NCBI GenBank assembly: GCA_016292155.1
Contig: JAEFBC010000021.1
Span: forward strand, 1 to 32,489
DNA length: 32,489 nucleotides
Direction: 5' to 3'
Source of the DNA: Saccharofermentans sp.
GTDB lineage: Bacteria > Bacillota > Clostridia > Saccharofermentanales > Saccharofermentanaceae
Shown piece by piece: positions 31,669-32,489 of this stretch (the stretch's first letter is position 1; each line of letters starts with the position of its first letter). The notes below the pieces were generated by a model, which worked only from the letters and a program-made list of their open reading frames with translations, ran no database searches and had not been told where the DNA came from. A program made the position numbers and the translations under genes.

Positions 31669-32316
31669 ATGAAAAAGGAACATGTCGGTCTTCTGATCCT
31701 TTCTATCATCGCTCTTTTCATGTTCGGGGCAATGATGTTCTTTCTGAAGGACCTGCTTTTCGGAGATGTAAAGGCGACCTATGAGGAAGCGATGTATAAC
31801 CCCGGTGCCTACAGCGAACAGTGGATCTCGCTGGATGTATACGGGTGCTTTGGCGAATACTGCGAAAAGACTGAGACCGAATACTTTATCCCGACAAAAC
31901 ACACGTACTACTATGTAATCTGGCTCGATGAAGGCAAGGTAATGCCTCTTTGTGTTTCCAAAAAGGCAGAAAAGGAATACCTGGACGCTTTGACAGATGC
32001 CACATACAGCTATTTATACGGCGAGACTCCAACGATCCAGATGGCGCCGCATACGTTTACCGGAACAGTCTCGGTACAGCAGTCAAAAGCGGGGTCATTT
32101 TATAAGGAATATCTCGACTCGATCGATGTTACTGCGGAAAACGAGTGGGAGATCAGCAACGTCCTTCTCGTATGCACCAGCACCAGAGCAAGCACATTCC
32201 TTCTGGTTGTCGTTATTATGCTGATTCCTATACTCGGTATCGTAGTCGTAGGCGTCGCAGCGGCTAAGAACAACCGCAAGAAGCAAAGGCCCGAGGAGCT
32301 GTATCTGCCGAGATAA
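31669..32316 (+). CDS. Hypothetical two-TM protein with extracytoplasmic domain
   Basis: 215 residues with GTGGGGG upstream. Helix 1 lies at about 8-31 and helix 2 at about 176-198, followed by a basic tail (KNNRKKQRPEE). The ~145-residue domain between them is probably outside the cell and contains FGEYCEKTETEYFIPTKHTYYYVIWLDEGKVMPL, with hydrophobic strands. Family not recognised. The promoter suggests independence from the two-component genes upstream. Confidence 0.7.
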   Translation: MKKEHVGLLILSIIALFMFGAMMFFLKDLLFGDVKATYEEAMYNPGAYSEQWISLDVYGCFGEYCEKTETEYFIPTKHTYYYVIWLDEGKVMPLCVSKKAEKEYLDALTDATYSYLYGETPTIQMAPHTFTGTVSVQQSKAGSFYKEYLDSIDVTAENEWEISNVLLVCTSTRASTFLLVVVIMLIPILGIVVVGVAAAKNNRKKQRPEELYLPR

Positions 32317-32354
32317 ACAGGTCAGCGATAAAAAGATCAGATGTTCTTTCCGGC

Positions 32355-32489
32355 CTAATTTACCCTGTTTTCGAAAAAGTAATTTGCGATAGGAACGATG
32401 AGTCTCGCGTTGGGCTCGTTGAGGCTTATCCTGAAGATGGGCTTTTTCTCATCTCTTATATAGATTTCGGCATAATTTGCCGCATAGGA
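32355..32489 (-). CDS. Partial CDS entering from the right edge
   Basis: An open minus-strand frame of 44 codons runs from the window edge to a TAG at 32355-32357, giving the C-terminus AEIYIRDEKKPIFRISLNEP...FFENRVN. It contains no ATG, so the gene starts beyond the window. Amino-acid composition and codon use look real. Too short to assign. Confidence 0.55.
   Translation of the reverse strand, partial: SYAANYAEIYIRDEKKPIFRISLNEPNARLIVPIANYFFENRVN

Noticed and set aside
32383-32397. TTTGCGATAGGAACG resembling the 18.7-kb repeat unit
   Set aside because: It lies inside the partial minus-strand CDS and is explained by coding sequence; the A-tract/GCC context is missing.

Overview
The window looks like chromosomal DNA of a Gram-positive, low-to-mid GC Bacillota, most likely an anaerobic Clostridia-type gut or rumen bacterium. 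The evidence is a class B sortase with an adjacent cell-wall substrate, a DUF896 protein, strong purine-rich Shine-Dalgarno sites, intrinsic terminators with U-tracts, and at least a dozen promoters of the extended -10 type (TGnTATAAT). I cannot place it to genus. There is no rRNA, tRNA, CRISPR array, phage gene or transposase.

Left part (1-8.7 kb). A truncated membrane-anchored protein is followed by two zinc-ribbon proteins transcribed divergently. Next come a secreted LRR/transglutaminase-like surface protein under a doubled operator, a HAD hydrolase, a MATE exporter overlapping a DUF896 gene, a lipoprotein and an LRR-like protein.

Middle (8.7-18.5 kb). A long leader with an FNR/CRP-like palindrome precedes a small zinc-ribbon gene and a protein made only of two cyclic-nucleotide-binding domains. 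An intergenic repeat cluster and a two-TM protein follow. A SAM methyltransferase has a leader that can hide its own Shine-Dalgarno, and diverges from a MarR-flavodoxin pair with two palindromic operators. Then come a DHH phosphoesterase with an extra duplicated C-terminal module and a large stand-alone TIR-TM-beta-propeller protein, which is the best candidate here for an unusual signalling or defence system.

Right part (18.5-32.5 kb). A 144-bp palindromic repeat element separates the TIR gene from a TetR + rifampicin-phosphotransferase-like operon. Sortase B and its probable substrate follow. A redox-flavoured run then holds Dabb, aldo-keto reductase, PNPOx-like and NudC-like genes. After that come two small membrane-protein genes, a metal ABC transporter (ATPase and permease, no binding protein) under a Fur-like box, a two-component system, a membrane protein, and a partial minus-strand gene at the right edge.

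Functional themes are cell-surface display (sortase, sorted protein, transglutaminase-like protein, lipoprotein), one-gene regulators sitting beside their likely targets (MarR-flavodoxin, TetR-Rph-like), and metal or redox homeostasis. All functional statements are from sequence reading alone. No database search was run.
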